Below are positions 6,204 to 9,357 of a stretch of DNA of 9,357 bases, piece after piece. This stretch comes from Bacillota bacterium (GTDB taxonomy: Bacteria; Bacillota; Clostridia; Christensenellales; UMGS416). The first letter of the stretch is position 1, and each line of letters opens with the position of its first letter. Both the position numbers and the translations under genes were made by a program. The notes beneath the pieces were generated by a model. That model saw nothing but the letters and a program-made list of their open reading frames with translations. It did no database searches and had not been told where the DNA came from. The stretch covers positions 1-9,357 of the forward strand of contig JAEYYW010000015.1 of the NCBI GenBank assembly GCA_023428265.1, in the 5' to 3' direction.

Positions 6204-6857
6204 TCATTCCGCCTTGCCCGCCAACCGCTCTCCCAGCTCAAAAGATCTGCGGCAATCCTCCGGAAAGACCGTGCGGCGGCGCTCTTCTTTCGCCCGGGGG
6301 TCAAATATGCTTGATACATAGTTGGAGTAGTCGTCAAACTGCAGTGTGTCATTGGAATAGACCGGCGGCTCCACGCTGCCGATGATCCACCGGAGCAGGT
6401 TTTCCGCGTTGCTCAGTCGCTCGGGGTAGCCGATCTGATGCATTCTCTGCTCATCCACATTCATCGTGTAGACAAAACCAACCCTCGCGTGGCCGGGATA
6501 AAGGCTCTTGCGGGAGTGGTCATACACCAGGTATTGAAAGGCCAGCCTCTCCAAAAAGGAGCGGACAGCGCCGGTTACATCCCCCAGATAGATTGGGGAG
6601 CCGATCACCAAACCGTCGCACCGCTCAATCTCCGCCAGCACCGGCATGAGACCGTCCTGCCGGGCGCAGCGGCCATAGCTTTTCCCGCCCACCCGCTTGC
6701 ACGCGAAACAGCTGACACAGCCCTTGAAATCAAGATCAACCAGGTGCACCAGCTCCGTCTCAGCCCCCTGGGCGGCGGCGCCGTCCAGCGCGGCGCGCAG
6801 GAGCGCGGCGGTGTTCCAATCCTTGCGGGGGCTTCCGTTAATGGCCAGAACTCTCAT
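6204..6857 (-). CDS. Flavodoxin-like NAD(P)H-dependent FMN reductase family protein
   Basis: The 217-residue protein belongs to the flavodoxin-like fold family that includes FMN reductases and iron-sulfur flavoproteins. The N-terminal beta strand and phosphate loop are RVLAINGSPR (residues 2-11) with N15-T16 binding the FMN phosphate, and a second flavin contact region is GSPIYLGDVTG (86-96). A cysteine cluster follows the second strand: C47-x2-C50-x2-C53, then C64 after 10 residues. Related proteins often have this arrangement, and in Isf-type members similar cysteines hold a 4Fe-4S cluster; whether one forms here is open. The C-terminal 50 residues are charged and not recognisable. GGGAG (6866-6870) is 8 nt from the ATG. 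The gene starts 12 nt after the polC stop, so it is probably read from the polC transcript. Electron donor and acceptor are unknown. Confidence 0.9.
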   Translation of the reverse strand: MRVLAINGSPRKDWNTAALLRAALDGAAAQGAETELVHLVDLDFKGCVSCFACKRVGGKSYGRCARQDGLMPVLAEIERCDGLVIGSPIYLGDVTGAVRSFLERLAFQYLVYDHSRKSLYPGHARVGFVYTMNVDEQRMHQIGYPERLSNAENLLRWIIGSVEPPVYSNDTLQFDDYSNYVSSIFDPRAKEERRRTVFPEDCRRSFELGERLAGKAE

Positions 6858-6869
6858 GCATTTCTCTCC

Positions 6870-9357
6870 CTACATCATGTCAAACAGCGACACCTGGTTT
6901 TGCTTCGGGATGCCCTCCAGGCACCGGAACTTCCGCAGCACCTCCATCACGGCGCTGGAAATGCCGGCGCGCTTTTTCAGGTCTTCCTCGGAAATGAAAG
7001 GGCCTGCCGCCCGGGCGTTGACAATGTTCATGGCAGCGGATGTGCCCAAGCCCGGCAGGGCATTCAAGGGTGGCCGGATGGAGCCCTCCCCGGTGATCAA
7101 GAACTTCACCGAGTCAGACTGATAAATGTCGATGTTGGTGAACTGGATGCCGCGGGCCATCATTTCCAGCACGATCTGCAGGATCGTGAGCTTGTTTTTG
7201 TCCTTCACAGCCAGCTTGTTTTCCTGGTTGTCCAGCTCTTCCACCTGCTGCTTGATCTTCTTGTAGTCGTCCATCATCACAGATGCGTCAAAGTCGTCGG
7301 CGCGCACGGTGAAATAGGTGGCGTAATACTCCCGGGGATAATGCACCTTATAGTAGGCAACCCTGAGGCCCATCGTGACATAGGCCACGGCGTGGGCCTT
7401 GGGGAACATGTATTTGATCTTCTTGCAGGAGTCAATGAACCACTGGGGCACGTTCTTTTCCACCATGGCCGTTTCCATGTTGGGCTTCAGGCCCTTGCCC
7501 TTGCGCACGCTCTCCATCGTGTCGAAAGCGATCTTGGGGTTTACACCCATGGAGATCAGATAGAGCATAATGTCGTCACGGGTGCAGATGGCCTGCTTGA
7601 GTGTGGCTACACCGTTGAGGATCAGATCCTGCGCGTTGTTGAGCCACACGTCGGTGCCGTGGGAAAGGCCGGAGATACGCACCAGCTCCGAAACCGTGGT
7701 GGGTCGGGTGTCTTCCAGCATGCCGCGCACAAACTTGGTGCCGAACTCCGGCACGCCATAGGTGCCTTGCTCGCAGCAGATATCCTCCGGCTTCACGCCA
7801 AGGCTCTTGGTGGAGGTGAACAGCGCCATCGTGTCGCGGTCGTCAATCTTGATTGTGACCGGATCCAGGCCCGTGAGATCCTTGAGCATCTTGAGCATCG
7901 TGGGGTCGTCGTGACCCAGGATATCCACCTTGACGAGGCGGTCATGCAGCGAATCAAAGTCAAAATGCGTTGTGATCGTGCCGGATTCCTTGTCGTCCGC
8001 CGGGTGCTGGATCGGCGTAAATTCGTATATCTCATATTCCTTCGGCACAATGATGATGCCGCCGGGGTGCTGGCCGGTAGTGCGCTTCACGCCGGCACAC
8101 CCGGAGGCCAGGCGCTCAATCTCCGCGCTGGAGACGGAGCGGCCGCGCTCCTCCATATACTTGAGCACAAAGCCATAAGCCGTGCGGTCGGCGATGGTGC
8201 TGATCGTGCCGGCGCGGAACACATTCCCGGTGCCGAACAGCTCTTCGGTGAACTTGTGCATCACTGGCTGGTTCTCGCCGGAGAAGTTGAGGTCGATATC
8301 GGGCACCTTGTCGCCTTCGAAGCCCAGGAACACCTCAAACGGGATGTCAAAACCATCACGCTTGTATTGCGCGCCGCAAACGGGGCAGTCTTTCTCCGGC
8401 AGGTCCGGGCCGCAGCCAAGCTGCTGCGCGTCCACCGACCAGTCGGAATGCTTGCAGTTGGGGCAGATATAGTGCGGCGGCAACGGGTTCACCTCGGTGA
8501 TCCCGGTCATCGTGGCCACAAAAGACGAGCCGACTGAGCCGCGGGAGCCAACCAAATACCCATCCTGATGGGAGCGCTTGACCAACGCCTGCGCAATCCA
8601 GAACAACACGGCAAAGCCGTATTTGGTGATGGAGCCCAGCTCCTTGTTGAGGCGCTTCTCCACAATCTCCGGCAGCGGGTCGCCATAAATTTCTTTGGCG
8701 TTCTTCCAGCTTTCCGAAACGATAAACTCCTCCGCCCCATCCACCTTGGGCGCATAGAGCTGATAGGGCGGCAGCGCTTCCACATCGCCAATCTGCTCAA
8801 TGAGCGCGTTGGGAGCGGTGATCACCACCTCGCGGGCCAGTTCCTCGCCCAGCCAGGCGAATTCGGCCAGCATCTCCGTAGTGGTGCGGAAATAGAGAGG
8901 CGCCTGCTGGTCTGCGTCGGAAAAACCCTGGCCGGCCTGCAGGATGCGGCGATAGCACTCGTCACCGGGCTCCAGAAAGTGGGCATCGCCTGTGGCGACC
9001 ACAGGTTTATTGAGCTTGCGGGCCAGTTCAATGATCTTGCGGCTGAGGGCATGCAGCCCCTCGGCGTCGCGCACCCTGCCGGTGCGCAGCAAAAACTGGT
9101 TGTTGCCGTCGGGCATGATCTCCAGATAATCATAGAACTCGGCGATGCGCTCGGCTTCCCCGTCCTGACCGGCCAGCAGCGCCTGATAGAGCTCGCCGGC
9201 CTCGCAGGCCGAGCCCACCAGAAGCCCCTCCCGGTGGGCTTCCAGCACCGATTTGGGGATGCGGGGCCGGCTCTTGAAATGCTCCAGGTGGGAGATGGAC
9301 ACCAGCCGGTAAAGATTGACCAGGCCCTCGCGGTTCTTCACCAGCAGCACGGCGTGA
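6870..9357 (-). CDS. polC: DNA polymerase III subunit alpha, PolC type (C-terminal part; 5' end outside the window)
   Basis: This is the main replicative polymerase of low-GC Gram-positive bacteria. About 828 codons are present of a protein normally near 1,400 residues; the frame stays open to the window edge, so the N-terminal, OB and exonuclease domains lie beyond it. Counting from the GTG at 9350, the end of the PHP domain is at about 1-185 (VATGDAHF, H124). The palm follows with a probable zinc site (C296, C299, C322, C325; C313 nearby), the catalytic PDIDLNFSG (D351, D353) and KVDILGHDD (D476). The fingers are next, then a helix-hairpin-helix around LNALPGLG (762-769), and a C-terminal clamp-binding motif QVSLF (819-823). 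No frameshift or missing catalytic residue is seen. The apparent start at 9350 is internal. It is followed by a flavodoxin-like gene instead of the rimP-nusA order seen in Bacillus. Confidence 0.97.
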   Translation of the reverse strand, partial: HAVLLVKNREGLVNLYRLVSISHLEHFKSRPRIPKSVLEAHREGLLVGSACEAGELYQALLAGQDGEAERIAEFYDYLEIMPDGNNQFLLRTGRVRDAEGLHALSRKIIELARKLNKPVVATGDAHFLEPGDECYRRILQAGQGFSDADQQAPLYFRTTTEMLAEFAWLGEELAREVVITAPNALIEQIGDVEALPPYQLYAPKVDGAEEFIVSESWKNAKEIYGDPLPEIVEKRLNKELGSITKYGFAVLFWIAQALVKRSHQDGYLVGSRGSVGSSFVATMTGITEVNPLPPHYICPNCKHSDWSVDAQQLGCGPDLPEKDCPVCGAQYKRDGFDIPFEVFLGFEGDKVPDIDLNFSGENQPVMHKFTEELFGTGNVFRAGTISTIADRTAYGFVLKYMEERGRSVSSAEIERLASGCAGVKRTTGQHPGGIIIVPKEYEIYEFTPIQHPADDKESGTITTHFDFDSLHDRLVKVDILGHDDPTMLKMLKDLTGLDPVTIKIDDRDTMALFTSTKSLGVKPEDICCEQGTYGVPEFGTKFVRGMLEDTRPTTVSELVRISGLSHGTDVWLNNAQDLILNGVATLKQAICTRDDIMLYLISMGVNPKIAFDTMESVRKGKGLKPNMETAMVEKNVPQWFIDSCKKIKYMFPKAHAVAYVTMGLRVAYYKVHYPREYYATYFTVRADDFDASVMMDDYKKIKQQVEELDNQENKLAVKDKNKLTILQIVLEMMARGIQFTNIDIYQSDSVKFLITGEGSIRPPLNALPGLGTSAAMNIVNARAAGPFISEEDLKKRAGISSAVMEVLRKFRCLEGIPKQNQVSLFDMM

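Noticed and set aside
6438..8537. Long plus-strand open frame of 699 codons opposite polC and the flavodoxin-like gene
   Set aside because: It spans the antisense of two well-supported genes and their junction and is His/Val/Leu-rich without motifs; a GC-rich codon-bias shadow.
9348..9350. GTG at 9350 as the true start of polC
   Set aside because: The frame stays open to the window edge with PolC-like residues before it, and the product would lack the N-terminal, OB and exonuclease regions; this is an internal codon of a gene cut by the window.

Overview
The window looks like a chromosomal segment of a GC-rich member of the Clostridia, plausibly Oscillospiraceae-like. The main reason is a Gram-positive-type DNA polymerase III alpha subunit (PolC), with its exonuclease-interrupted PHP remnant, cysteine cluster and C-terminal clamp motif. 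Strong GGAGG ribosome binding sites before most genes, and clostridial-type transketolase and phosphohexomutase sequences, agree with this. The family placement is an inference. No tRNA, rRNA, CRISPR array, transposase or phage gene is visible.

Left part (1-1214, plus strand): two small membrane proteins of unknown function. The first has one membrane anchor and an outer domain. Its start abuts the end of an upstream frame cut off by the window edge. The second starts with TTG, has about four membrane segments, and has its own candidate promoter in an AT-rich gap. This part is visibly more AT-rich than the rest.

Right part (1278-9357, minus strand): six co-directional genes. In transcription order they are polC (5' end outside the window), a flavodoxin-like reductase 12 nt downstream, a DUF2461 protein with a good sigma-A-type promoter, a small nitroreductase joined to it by an ATGA overlap, a phosphohexomutase (PMM/PGM type), and transketolase 13 nt after it. 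A strong hairpin terminator lies between transketolase and the convergent plus-strand gene.

The phosphohexomutase-transketolase pair is a carbon-metabolism unit, linking hexose-phosphate interconversion with the non-oxidative pentose phosphate pathway. The flavodoxin-like and nitroreductase genes are flavin-dependent redox enzymes whose substrates cannot be read from the sequence. The most unusual non-coding stretch is the 183-nt gap upstream of the phosphohexomutase. It holds a nested stem-loop, a second hairpin and a five-run G-quadruplex motif ending at the ribosome binding site. It could be a structured mRNA leader or a dispersed intergenic repeat. No clearly new multi-gene system is visible; the genes are mostly housekeeping or common accessory types.
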